Shown here piece by piece: positions 16,900 through 25,083 of a stretch of DNA of 64,000 bases. Below the pieces are notes generated by a model that saw only the letters and a list, made by a program, of their open reading frames with translations, did no database searches and had not been told where the DNA came from. The first letter of the stretch is position 1, and each line of letters begins with the position of its first letter. Position numbers and translations under genes: made by a program. Source of the stretch: UBA4742 sp002403895 (GTDB lineage: Bacteria > Actinomycetota > Acidimicrobiia > Acidimicrobiales > Acidimicrobilacustridaceae). The stretch lies in assembly GCA_036823295.1 (NCBI GenBank), contig DAISGD010000009.1, positions 11,690-75,689 of the forward strand. The letters are read 5' to 3'.

Positions 16900-18206
16900 C
16901 CTGGCGAGACGTCATCCGTCTGGCCGCCCGGACGGTACGGCGCCGACCGGGGAGGGCAGTGCTGACCGTGCTGGCGGTCACCCTCGCCGCCGCGCTGCTG
17001 ACCGCGTTGCTGACCATCTCCACCACCGCCGAGACCCGGGTGCTCGAACAGCTCAGCAGCGGCGGGCCGCTCGCCGGCATCAAGGTGGCGGCTGCCGCGC
17101 CCGACCCTGGGCAGGTGGACCAGGACAATGCCGCTCCCGGGGCGGCCAAGGCGTTGGACGATACGGCCCTCACCCAGATCAGTGATCTGCCCGATGTCCG
17201 CGACGTCGTGCCCATCGTGAGCTCCAAGGTCTACGTGATCACCCCAGCTCGCGACCGCGACAACCACCGGATCGGCCCCTTCTTCGAGGACCTGGTGGGC
17301 GTGGATCTGACCAAGGTCAGCCAGTTGCCCATCACTCCGGTGGCGGGTCGGTTGCCGTCACCGGGCGCCACCAGCGAGATCGCCGTGACCCAGGGCTACC
17401 TCGAACGGCTGGGGCTTCAGCGCGTGGACGCTCCGCAAGTGGTGGGGACCCCGCTGCAGATGGCCACCCCGCAGGTGGTGGACGACGGCGGCCAGTTTCG
17501 CATCCGCGGCCGGTGGGTGAAGGTCACCATCGTCGGCGTCGTGGCCCAGGAGGCTGGCGACGGACAGTTCCTCGCCTCCAGCGAGATGGTGCAACAGGCC
17601 CGAGACTGGGCTCGGGCTGGCGTGAACCAGAGCCGGGACCTGCAGCTGTCGACGTCGCCCTACACCGGCCTGTTCGTGGTAGCCCGGGGCATCGACAACG
17701 TGAGCAAGGTGCGGGCCCAGATCACCGCCATCGGCTACTCGACCAGCGCACCGGAGAATCTCATCGCCAGCGTGCGTCGGTATCTCCACGTGGTCGAGAT
17801 CGTGCTCAGCTCGGTAGGCATCATCGCCCTCGTGGTGGCGGCGTTGGGCATCAGCAACGCCATGCTGGCTGCGGTGCGTGAGCGGCGGAGGGAGATCGGC
17901 GTGCTCAAGGCCATCGGGGCGCGCGATCGCGACGTGTATCGTGTGTTCCTGCTCGAGGCGGGCACGCTGGGCTTTGTGGGCGGCGTGCTGGGCACCATCT
18001 TCGGCTGGGCCATCGCCGAGGTGGTCGGGCGGGTGGTCAATGGCTATCTGGCTGCCCAGCGCCTCGTCGGGGTCAAGCTGACCCTGCCCTGGCCGGTGGT
18101 GGTGGGAGGGATCGTGGGCTCGACGCTGCTCGCTCTGTTGGCTGGCACGCTTCCTGCGGTGCGGGCGGCCCGGCTCCCGGCCCGGGAGGCCGTCGGTGGT
18201 GGCTGA
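16896..18206 (+). CDS. FtsX-type ABC transporter permease
   Basis: A 436-residue permease with the MacB/LolE plan. One N-terminal helix (LTVLAVTLAAALLTALLTIS) is followed by a large extracytoplasmic MacB periplasmic-core-like region (residues ~45-290) and three C-terminal helices with the conserved GISNAMLAAVRERRREIGVL and KAIGA motif. It works with the ATPase encoded just upstream. The substrate is not evident. The end overlaps the start of a lipoprotein gene by 11 bases, suggesting a three-gene export or lipoprotein unit. Confidence 0.9.
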   Translation: MTWRDVIRLAARTVRRRPGRAVLTVLAVTLAAALLTALLTISTTAETRVLEQLSSGGPLAGIKVAAAAPDPGQVDQDNAAPGAAKALDDTALTQISDLPDVRDVVPIVSSKVYVITPARDRDNHRIGPFFEDLVGVDLTKVSQLPITPVAGRLPSPGATSEIAVTQGYLERLGLQRVDAPQVVGTPLQMATPQVVDDGGQFRIRGRWVKVTIVGVVAQEAGDGQFLASSEMVQQARDWARAGVNQSRDLQLSTSPYTGLFVVARGIDNVSKVRAQITAIGYSTSAPENLIASVRRYLHVVEIVLSSVGIIALVVAALGISNAMLAAVRERRREIGVLKAIGARDRDVYRVFLLEAGTLGFVGGVLGTIFGWAIAEVVGRVVNGYLAAQRLVGVKLTLPWPVVVGGIVGSTLLALLAGTLPAVRAARLPAREAVGGG

Positions 18207-18849
18207 TCCCCGGCCTACGTCGAGCCCCAGGCGGTGTGCGTCGGGCGCGCGCTGGTTCCTGGTCGTGTTGGGCTGCATGGCGGCGACGGTGGGTTGCTCG
18301 TCGAGTGGGGGTTCCCCCTCGTCGGCGGCACCCCCGGAGACCGCGGCGGCACCAACGGTGGTCTACCTCGCCCTGGGGGCCAAGGAGACCAACAACAGCG
18401 ACCGGGATGACCTACAAGACAACTGGCCCCAGATCGTGTTCGCCGAGACCCTCCCTGCCGGGGTGTACGTAAATCTGGCCACCGACGACGCCACCGTCCA
18501 GAGTGCGCTCGATTCTCAGCTGCCGCAGGCGACCGCCCTTCATCCCACCATCGCCACCGTGTGGGTCGAATCGGCCGATGCCCGGCTGGGAACGCCGGCG
18601 GCCACGTACCGCCAGAAGCTCACGCAGCTGGTGGAGGGGTTGCGGGCCGCGGGCGCCACCCAGATCCTCCTGCTCACCCCATCGACGTCGACGACCGGCG
18701 CCGGGGGCGATCTGGCCGACTCCGTCTCCCAGGTGGCCCGCGCAACCGGTGCCACTCTGGTGGCGCTGGGTGACGTCTCCGATCGAGCGGAGGATCCCGG
18801 GCAGCGCCGCATCGCCGATCAGGTATCGAGCGCCCTGCACACGAGCTGA
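18196..18849 (+). CDS. Lipoprotein with degenerate SGNH-hydrolase-like fold
   Basis: A 217-residue lipoprotein: signal peptide with lipobox TVGC (Cys ~34), then a low-complexity Ser/Ala/Pro linker. The body begins VVYLALGAKETNN, where SGNH hydrolases have a GDS nucleophile block, and ends near RRIADQVSSAL, where the catalytic D-x-x-H block would be. The nucleophile Ser and the His are absent, so if the fold is right the protein is probably non-catalytic. It overlaps the FtsX-type permease gene and is likely part of that unit. The SGNH reading is inference from spacing and strand pattern. Confidence 0.6.
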   Translation: MVADPRPTSSPRRCASGARWFLVVLGCMAATVGCSSSGGSPSSAAPPETAAAPTVVYLALGAKETNNSDRDDLQDNWPQIVFAETLPAGVYVNLATDDATVQSALDSQLPQATALHPTIATVWVESADARLGTPAATYRQKLTQLVEGLRAAGATQILLLTPSTSTTGAGGDLADSVSQVARATGATLVALGDVSDRAEDPGQRRIADQVSSALHTS

Positions 18850-18853
18850 CCGG

Positions 18854-18859
18854 TAGCCT
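18854..18859 (+). promoter_or_regulatory. -10 box of proA
   Basis: TAGCCT, 6 bases before GTG 18866, in a leaderless arrangement. It supports 18866 as the proA start even though the frame across the gap is unknown. Confidence 0.45.
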
Positions 18860-18865
18860 TCCCTG

Positions 18866-20276
18866 GTGGCTGCTCCCGAGGGTGTCGAACCCACCGTGCC
18901 CTCCGTCGTGCCNNNNNNNNNNNNNNNNNNNNNNNNNNNNNNNNNNNNNNNNNNNNNNNNNNNNNNNNNNNNNNNNNNNNNNNNNNNNNNNNNNNNNNNN
19001 NNNNNNNNNNNNCGTGCCCTTCGACGAGCCCCTCGACGACACGATCGCTGAGCTCGGGCGGCGGGCCAAGGCCGCCTCTCGCATCTTGGCCACGACCTCA
19101 ACCGCGGTCAAGGATGACGCGTTGCGCACCGCGGCGGACCTGCTGGTGGCCCGGTCGGGCGAGCTGCTCCAGGCCAACGCGGTTGACGTAGCCCGCGCAA
19201 CTGACCAAGGCGTCAGCATCGCCATCATCGACCGGCTGCGGCTGACCGAGGCCAAGATCGAAGCCATGGCTTCGGGCCTTCGCCAGGTGGCATCGTTGCC
19301 CGACCCGGTAGGCGAGGTGCTCGACGGCTGGACTCGCCCCAACGGCTTGCGCATCCACCGTGTACGGGTGCCCCTCGGGGTGGTGGCCATCATCTACGAG
19401 AACCGCCCCAACGTGACCAGCGACGCCGCCGGACTCTGCCTCAAGGCGGGCAACGCCGCCTTCCTGCGAGGATCGTCGGGGGCCATCACCTCCAACATCG
19501 CCGTGTCCAACGTGCTGAGGGACGCCGCGGTCAAGGCAGGCCTTCCCGCCGACGCCGTGATCTTGGTGACCGACACCAGCCGTGAGGCAGCGGTGGAGTT
19601 CATGCAGCAGCGGGGTTCGATCGACTGCCTGATCCCGCGCGGGGGGCCGTCGCTCATCCGTTCGATCCTGGAGCACGCCACGGTGCCCTACGTGATCGAC
19701 GGTGATGGCAACTGTCACGTCTACGTCGACGAGTCTGCCGACCTGGACATGGCGCTCGACATCGTGGTCAACGCCAAGACCCAGCGCCCGTCGGTGTGCA
19801 ACTCGGCCGAGTCACTGCTGGTGCACCGAGCGGTGGCCGGGCTCTTCCTGCCCCAGGTGGGAGACGCCCTGGCCGGTGTGGAGCTGCTGGGCGACGCTGA
19901 CACCCGGGCGCTCATCTCGCGGGCGGGGGTGGCCGACGACGAGGCCTATGCCACCGAGTTCCTGGACCTGATCATGTCGGTCCGGGTGGTGGATTCCCTC
20001 GACCAGGCCATCGACCACGTGAACCGTTACGGCACGGGCCACAGCGAGGCCATCGTCACCCGGTCGCTCGAGGCGGCCGAGCGCTTCACCACCGAGGTCG
20101 ACGCGGCCGCCGTCGTGGTCAACGCCTCGACCCGGTTCGTCGACGGCGAGGAGTTCGGCTTCGGCGCCGAGATCGGCATCTCCACCCAGAAGCTCCACGC
20201 CCGCGGGCCGATGGGCCTGCGAGAGCTCACTACCGCCAAGTATGTCGTCAACGGGACGGGCCAGGTCCGGGGTTGA
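18866..20276 (+). CDS. proA: Gamma-glutamyl phosphate reductase, interrupted by assembly gap
   Basis: Glutamate-5-semialdehyde dehydrogenase, which reduces ProB's product with NADPH in proline synthesis. After the gap, IAELGRRAKAASRILA leads into the aldehyde dehydrogenase fold, with GVVAIIYENRPNVTSDAAGL, KAGNAAFLRG, the catalytic Cys in QRPSVCNSAESLL and EFGFGAEIGISTQKLHARGP. I place the start at GTG 18866 because a -10 box lies 6 bases upstream and the first codons read MAAPEGVEPTVPSVVP. That frame differs from the frame after the 100-N gap (18913-19012), so the real gap is not 100 bases long. Only the N-terminus is uncertain. Confidence 0.92.
18913..19012. other. Assembly gap (100 N) inside proA
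   Basis: A placeholder gap of 100 N. The flanks both carry CGTGCC, so a short repeat or GC-rich structure may have broken the assembly. The likely proA start frame and the downstream frame disagree across it. Confidence 0.99.
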
Positions 20277-20344
20277 CGGCGGTCGCCAGAAGCGCGGGGG
20301 TGGGGTTATCGGCGCGACTCATGGCGCGGCGTGGGGCAATTGTT

Positions 20345-20376
20345 CTTGACCGGGCGGTCAAGGCGGCCGGTAGGGT
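20345..20376 (+). promoter_or_regulatory. Promoter with palindromic -35 region ahead of the MoxR gene
   Basis: CTTGACC (20345-20351), four bases, then GGTCAAG (20356-20362) form a perfect 7-bp inverted repeat whose left arm contains a -35 TTGACC. A -10 TAGGGT (20371-20376) follows after 19 bases, and ATG 20383 is 6 bases further. A repressor bound to the palindrome would block the promoter; the regulator is unknown. Confidence 0.45.
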
Positions 20377-20382
20377 GTCGAG

Positions 20383-21288
20383 ATGGAATACCGCTTCGAC
20401 ACCGTCGACGATGTCCGCACCCGCCTGAAGGGGGCCGACTACCTGTCCGATGAAGGCACCGCCGGGGTCGTCTACCTGGGTGATCGGCTGCAGAAGCCGA
20501 TCCTGGTGGAGGGTCCCGCCGGCACCGGCAAGACCCAGTTGGCCAAGTCGGTGGCGGAGATCACCGGCGCCCGCCTGATCCGCCTCCAGTGCTACGAGGG
20601 CCTCGACGAGTCCAAGGCGCTGTACGAGTGGAACTACAAGAAGCAGCTTCTGCGCATCCAGGCCGAGCGCAACAACGAGACGAACTGGGAAGAGATCGAG
20701 ACCGACATCTTCTCCGACGAGTTCCTACTCACCCGCCCGTTGCTCGAGGCCATCCGGGCTGAGGATCCCGTCGTGCTGTTGATCGACGAGGTCGACCGCG
20801 TCGAGGTCGAGACCGAGGCGCTGCTGCTGGAGATCCTGTCGGACTACCAGGTGTCGATCCCTGAGCTGGGCACCGTCGTGGCCAAGCAGATCCCTCTGGT
20901 CTTCCTCACCTCCAACAACACCCGCGAGCTGTCCGAGGCGCTCAAGCGGCGCTGCCTGTTCCTGCACATCGACTATCCCGACATGGAACGGGAAAAGGAG
21001 ATCGTGCTGACCAAGGTTCCCGACATCACCGAGACGCTGGCCGATCAGGTGGCCCGCATCGTGCGCTCGATCCGCCAGCTCGAGCTGAAGAAGTCGCCGT
21101 CGGTGTCCGAGACGCTGGACTGGGCCCGCACGCTCGTGCTGCTCGGCGTCGAGTCGGTCACCGAGGCCGATGCGGTCGACACCATCAACATCCTGCTCAA
21201 GTACCAGAGCGACATCGCCAAGGCGGTCAGGGAGCTGGCCGACGACAAGGGCGGCCAGCGCCGGGCCTTGGGCAAGGTCGGGCCGTAG
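20383..21288 (+). CDS. MoxR-family AAA+ ATPase
   Basis: A 301-residue MoxR/CoxD-like AAA+ ATPase. Walker A is GPAGTGKTQ (~residue 46), Walker B LLIDEVDRVE, with sensor FLTSNNTRELSEALKRRCL. MoxR ATPases act with VWA partners as chaperones in metal-centre insertion or complex assembly; the closest known pairing is CoxD/CoxE of CO dehydrogenase maturation. No CO dehydrogenase genes are present here. It forms a two-gene unit with the VWA gene 40 bases downstream. ATG is fixed by the -10 box 6 bases upstream. Confidence 0.93.
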   Translation: MEYRFDTVDDVRTRLKGADYLSDEGTAGVVYLGDRLQKPILVEGPAGTGKTQLAKSVAEITGARLIRLQCYEGLDESKALYEWNYKKQLLRIQAERNNETNWEEIETDIFSDEFLLTRPLLEAIRAEDPVVLLIDEVDRVEVETEALLLEILSDYQVSIPELGTVVAKQIPLVFLTSNNTRELSEALKRRCLFLHIDYPDMEREKEIVLTKVPDITETLADQVARIVRSIRQLELKKSPSVSETLDWARTLVLLGVESVTEADAVDTINILLKYQSDIAKAVRELADDKGGQRRALGKVGP

Positions 21289-21328
21289 TCGATGGCGCCC
21301 CGCACCCGCGCTCACCGCAGGCCGCATC

Positions 21329-22819
21329 ATGGCTGACACCGTCGCACCGGGTGCCGAGCCGACATTCGTCGGCGGGCCGATGCTCGAACTGCTGGCGGGG
21401 TTCATCCGCGAGCTACGCGAGGCCGGGCTTCCGGTGAGCCTCACCGAGAACCTCGACGCCATGGAGGCGGTGCGCCACATCCCGTTGGAGGACCGAGAGG
21501 CGTTCAAATACGCCCTGGCCGCCACCCTGGTCAAGAACAACACCCACTGGCGGGCCTTCGAGACGGTGTTCGAGGTTTACTTCTCGCTGCGGGGACGCCA
21601 GTACGAGCTGAGCGACGAGCTCAGCGACCTGCTCGGTCCCGCCGAGGACGAGGACGGTCAGGAACCTCCCGAGGGCATGGACGGCATGCGGGGGTCGGGT
21701 GGCGGTGGCGAGGCCCTCTCGCCTGAAGAGCTGGCCGAGATGCTCTACAAGGCGCTTATGGAGGGCGACGAGGCCCTGATGCGGGCATTGGCCCGCCAGG
21801 CCGTAAAGCGCTACGCAGGCATGGAGCCGGGTCGTCCGGTGGGGGGCACCTACTACCTGTACCGCACGCTGCGGAACCTCGACCTCGACGCCGTGCTCGA
21901 CAAGTTGATGCAGCAGGCCAAAGCCGACGCCCCCGACCTGACCAGATTGGAAGAGCGGCTCGAGCGCGACGAGTACGAGCACCGCATCGAGCAACTGAAG
22001 AAGGAAGTCGAGGCCGAGATCCGTCGACGGCTGGTGGCTGACCGGGGGGTCGAGGCCATGGCCAAGACGTTGCGCAAGCCGCTGCCCGAGGACGTCGACT
22101 TCATGCACGCCAGCCGCGAGGAGATGGCCTCGCTGCGCAAGGCGATCTTCCCGCTCACCCGCAAGTTGGCCGTGCGGCTGGCCCGCAAGCGCCGTCACGG
22201 CCGCAAGGGGCCGCTCGACTTCCGCAACACCGTGCGCCACTCGCTCAGCTATGGCGGGGTGCCGGCCGAACCGAAGTTCCGCTACCCGCGCCCGTCGAAG
22301 CCGGAGATCTTCGTGATCGCCGACATCTCCGGGTCGGTGGCCGCCTTTGCCCGATTCACCCTCCATCTCGTGTATGCCATCTCGGGCCAGTTCTCGAAGG
22401 TCCGGGCCTTCGTGTTCATCGACGGGCTGGATGAGGTGACCCGTTTCTTCGAGGGGGTGGACGACATCGGTGAGGCGGTCCACCGGGTCAACACCGAGGC
22501 CGACGTGGTGTGGGTGGATGGCCACTCCGACTACGGCCATGCCTTCGAGGTGTTCTGGCAGCGCTATGGCCGCGAGGTCACCTCCAAGACGACGGTGATG
22601 ATCCTGGGCGACGCCCGGAACAACTACCACGCCGCGCAGTCGTGGATCGTCAAGGAGATGCAGAAGAAGGCGCGCCACGTCTTCTGGCTGAACCCCGAGC
22701 CCCGCAGCTACTGGGACACCGGCGACTCGATCGTGGGGGAGTACGGGATCCACTGCGACGGCACGTTCGAGTGCCGAAACCTCCGCCAACTCGAGAAGTT
22801 CGTCGACCTCCTGGCCTGA
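21329..22819 (+). CDS. VWA domain protein, CoxE-like
   Basis: A 496-residue CoxE-like VWA protein, partner of the MoxR ATPase. The N-terminal half is helical, with an acidic Gly-rich linker (DEDGQEPPEGMDGMRGSG) and a charged coiled-coil stretch (RLERDEYEHRIEQLKKEVEA). The VWA domain occupies the last ~190 residues with MIDAS FVIADISGSVAAF (D-x-S-x-S) and MILGDARNNY. No signal peptide or membrane helix is seen, so it should be cytoplasmic. ATG 21329 has no good Shine-Dalgarno. The client protein is unknown. Confidence 0.88.
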   Translation: MADTVAPGAEPTFVGGPMLELLAGFIRELREAGLPVSLTENLDAMEAVRHIPLEDREAFKYALAATLVKNNTHWRAFETVFEVYFSLRGRQYELSDELSDLLGPAEDEDGQEPPEGMDGMRGSGGGGEALSPEELAEMLYKALMEGDEALMRALARQAVKRYAGMEPGRPVGGTYYLYRTLRNLDLDAVLDKLMQQAKADAPDLTRLEERLERDEYEHRIEQLKKEVEAEIRRRLVADRGVEAMAKTLRKPLPEDVDFMHASREEMASLRKAIFPLTRKLAVRLARKRRHGRKGPLDFRNTVRHSLSYGGVPAEPKFRYPRPSKPEIFVIADISGSVAAFARFTLHLVYAISGQFSKVRAFVFIDGLDEVTRFFEGVDDIGEAVHRVNTEADVVWVDGHSDYGHAFEVFWQRYGREVTSKTTVMILGDARNNYHAAQSWIVKEMQKKARHVFWLNPEPRSYWDTGDSIVGEYGIHCDGTFECRNLRQLEKFVDLLA

Positions 22820-22842
22820 CCTTGAGCTGGGGTCAGCTGGGG

Positions 22843-23385
22843 TCAGCCGGTGGCGGCGGGGAAGCGTAGGTCGCTGCGGCCCACGGGGGGCACGCCGGTG
22901 GCGCCGTTGGGCTGGCCCTCGATGAGGAAGCGAACCTTCGTCACCTCGGGGAACTGCGTGAGCGTGTAGACAACCTGGGCCACCTGGGGTCGCGTGTCCT
23001 TCGTCTCGAACTTGCGGTTGAAGTCCACGGTGGCGACGCCATCGGTGCCGACGGTTAGAGACTGGACCACCACGCCCTTGTCGAGACCCGTGCCGGCACC
23101 GAACGCCGCTTCGTTCGGGTTGGGCCCAGCCACCAGGTCGTCAAGGGCGCGGCGAACCGGGTCGGGTCCGTCCGGGCGGACCTCTCCGGGGGTGACGGTG
23201 TCGCCCACGATCCACCAGGGACGAGCCCCGGCGGCTGCCGGGGCGCTGGTCCCGGTGCCGGCCGGCGTCGATGTCGCGGTCACCGACACGGCCTGATCCG
23301 CGCTGGGGGTTGACGACGAGCACGCCGCCAAGCCGCCGATGAGGATCAGCCCGACCAGGTACATCGGGATGCCACGAGCCAGCAT
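22843..23385 (-). CDS. GerMN-domain lipoprotein
   Basis: A 180-residue lipoprotein: signal peptide MLARGIPMYLVGLILIGGLA with lipobox LAAC (Cys22), a Thr/Ala/Ser linker, then a GerMN domain (residues ~75-165: LVAGPNPNEAAFGAGTG, VQSLTVGTDGVATVDFN, QVVYTLTQFPEVTKVRFLIEG). GerMN domains are found in spore germination protein GerM and in actinobacterial envelope lipoproteins such as LpqB. The gene begins 13 bases after the PaaX-like gene, probably in one transcript, and converges on the VWA gene. Confidence 0.83.
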   Translation of the reverse strand: MLARGIPMYLVGLILIGGLAACSSSTPSADQAVSVTATSTPAGTGTSAPAAAGARPWWIVGDTVTPGEVRPDGPDPVRRALDDLVAGPNPNEAAFGAGTGLDKGVVVQSLTVGTDGVATVDFNRKFETKDTRPQVAQVVYTLTQFPEVTKVRFLIEGQPNGATGVPPVGRSDLRFPAATG

Positions 23386-23398
23386 GGGGGGCCTGATC

Positions 23399-24295
23399 TC
23401 AGGGGATGGTTTCGACGATGTCGTCGAAGGGGGCGAACAGAGCGGGCTTGTTGTGCTCCTCGCGGACGAGTATGCCGAGTCGACGGCTGCGGGCCAACAG
23501 CTCGCGTGCCTTGCGTCCGGGCCAGGGGCGCGGCAGCAGCTCCGGAGGAAGGAGAGGGTCGTTGCTGAAGCACTCCTGGAACTTGATGCCGATGACCAGC
23601 GATCCGGGAAGAAAGTCGGCTTCGGCCAGGCGTTCCTTGTTGCGCCGCATCCGGTCCAGTTGTTCGGGGACGCCTTCGTAGATGTCGACGAAGTTCTGAT
23701 AGCGGGCCGCCACCGCGTCGATGGGCCACAGCCGGGTGGCGACGGCGCGGGGGTCTCGTTCGCCACCCACTTCGAGGTCCTCGGTGGCGGCCAGGGTCAC
23801 GTTCTCGACGACGCCCAAGCGCTCCGCCTCGGCCACGATGTCCTTCTCCCAGCGGTGGGGAGAGACATACAGCCCGTTCTGGATGGCGGCGCCACCGAGG
23901 TCGAGCAGGTGATCGCGGAATGCATCGCGAGCGGCCCGCCTGGCCTCGGGGATGGCGAAGGCCACCAGATGCCAGGTGCGATCCCAACCACGGCCGGCCG
24001 CGTCCTGGGCGTAGGCCAAACGCGTGCGCTCCATCGTCGAGCCCAGTGCTCGCATGCCCGCCTCCGTGGCCCGGTAGGTGGCCACGCGACCGTCGCCCTC
24101 ACGGGTGAAGAGCCCTTCGCTCACCAACCGGCGCAGGCAAGAGCGGACCTGGTCCGTGGTCAGGCCACAAGCGTCGGCCACCGGATGCAGTTCGGTGGCG
24201 ACGATGGTGCCGTCGTGGTGGGCCATGCCCAGGACCAACACTCGCGTCGGGATCTCGACGTCGGTAGTCGGCGGGGGTGCGGTCGTTTCGTCCAC
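23399..24295 (-). CDS. PaaX-family transcriptional regulator
   Basis: A 298-residue PaaX-like protein. An N-terminal winged helix (residues ~15-85: LHPVADACGLTTDQVRSCLR, LVSEGLFTREGDGRVATY) is followed by the PaaX central domain (GWDRTWHLVAFAIPEARRAARDAFRDHL, GGAAIQNGLYVSPH) and C-terminal domain (LPPELLPRPWPGRKARELL). PaaX represses phenylacetate catabolism in response to phenylacetyl-CoA; no such pathway genes are here, so its target is unknown. Confidence 0.88.
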   Translation of the reverse strand: MDETTAPPPTTDVEIPTRVLVLGMAHHDGTIVATELHPVADACGLTTDQVRSCLRRLVSEGLFTREGDGRVATYRATEAGMRALGSTMERTRLAYAQDAAGRGWDRTWHLVAFAIPEARRAARDAFRDHLLDLGGAAIQNGLYVSPHRWEKDIVAEAERLGVVENVTLAATEDLEVGGERDPRAVATRLWPIDAVAARYQNFVDIYEGVPEQLDRMRRNKERLAEADFLPGSLVIGIKFQECFSNDPLLPPELLPRPWPGRKARELLARSRRLGILVREEHNKPALFAPFDDIVETIP

Positions 24296-24360
24296 GATCG
24301 CTACTGTTCACGACCGGCTGGGCCCGGTCAAGCGGGGCCCGACCCTTTTTGCTGCGTCGG

Positions 24361-25083
24361 CTACATCGAGTGGAGCCCGCACTCTGTCTTGTCGCGGCCG
24401 GCCCAGCGTCCCGAGCGCGGGTCGTTGGGATCGGTGGTGGGCACAGTGCACGGCATGCAGCCGATGGACAGGTAGCCCTGGTCGATGAGCGGGTTCACCG
24501 GGACGTCGTGGTCGGCGATGTAGCCCGCTACCTCCTCGTCGGACCACATGGCGATGGGGTTCACCTTGATGAGGCCCCGCAGGTCACGCGCCACCAGAGG
24601 TGCCTTGACCCGGTTGTCGGCCTCGCCGCGGCGCAGGCCACTCATCCACGCCGACTTGCCCAGCAAGCCCCGGTCGAGCTGGCCCACCTTCACCGCCGAG
24701 CAGCAGTTCTCGGGGTCGACCTTCCACAACTCTTCGTCCTGGCGGGCGACGGTCATGATCTTCATGTTGAGCCCATAGCGACGCCGCACCTCCTCGACCG
24801 TTTCGAGCGTCTCGGGGAAGTGGTAGCCGGTGTCGATGAACACGACCTCGATGGCGGGGTAGACCTGCACGGCGAGGTCGATGAGCACGGCGTCGGTCAT
24901 CGAGGCGGTCAAGGCCAGATGGGGCGCGAAGTTGTCGACCGCCCACTGGACCACCTTGGAGGCCGGCAGGCGCTCGAACTCGACGCTCAGGTCGGCCAGC
25001 TCGGCATTGGTGAAGTCTTCGGGGGACTTGGGCTGGCTGTCGAAGCCGTCACCACCCACCCCGGTGAACACCGTGTTCGTCAT
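24361..25083 (-). CDS. cysH: Assimilatory adenylyl-sulfate reductase, [4Fe-4S] type
   Basis: A 240-residue CysH, which reduces APS (or PAPS) to sulfite using thioredoxin. The PAPS-reductase fold is clear (VVFIDTGYHFPETLETVEEV, CSAVKVGQLDRGL, YLSIGCMPCTVPTTDPNDPR, RWAGRDKTECGLH). Four Cys in CC ... CxxC (PENCCS and CMPC) indicate the [4Fe-4S] bacterial type that prefers APS, and a C-terminal ECGLH carries the catalytic Cys. The ATG overlaps the sulfite reductase stop (ATGA), so the two-gene operon takes sulfate from APS to sulfide. No cysD/N or transporter genes are in view. Confidence 0.95.
   Translation of the reverse strand: MTNTVFTGVGGDGFDSQPKSPEDFTNAELADLSVEFERLPASKVVQWAVDNFAPHLALTASMTDAVLIDLAVQVYPAIEVVFIDTGYHFPETLETVEEVRRRYGLNMKIMTVARQDEELWKVDPENCCSAVKVGQLDRGLLGKSAWMSGLRRGEADNRVKAPLVARDLRGLIKVNPIAMWSDEEVAGYIADHDVPVNPLIDQGYLSIGCMPCTVPTTDPNDPRSGRWAGRDKTECGLHSM

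Noticed and set aside
24318..24350. GGGCCC...GGGCCC hairpin followed by TTTTT between the PaaX-like gene and cysH
   Set aside because: The T-run is on the plus strand while both neighbours are on the minus strand, so it cannot terminate cysH; no plus-strand gene reads into it.
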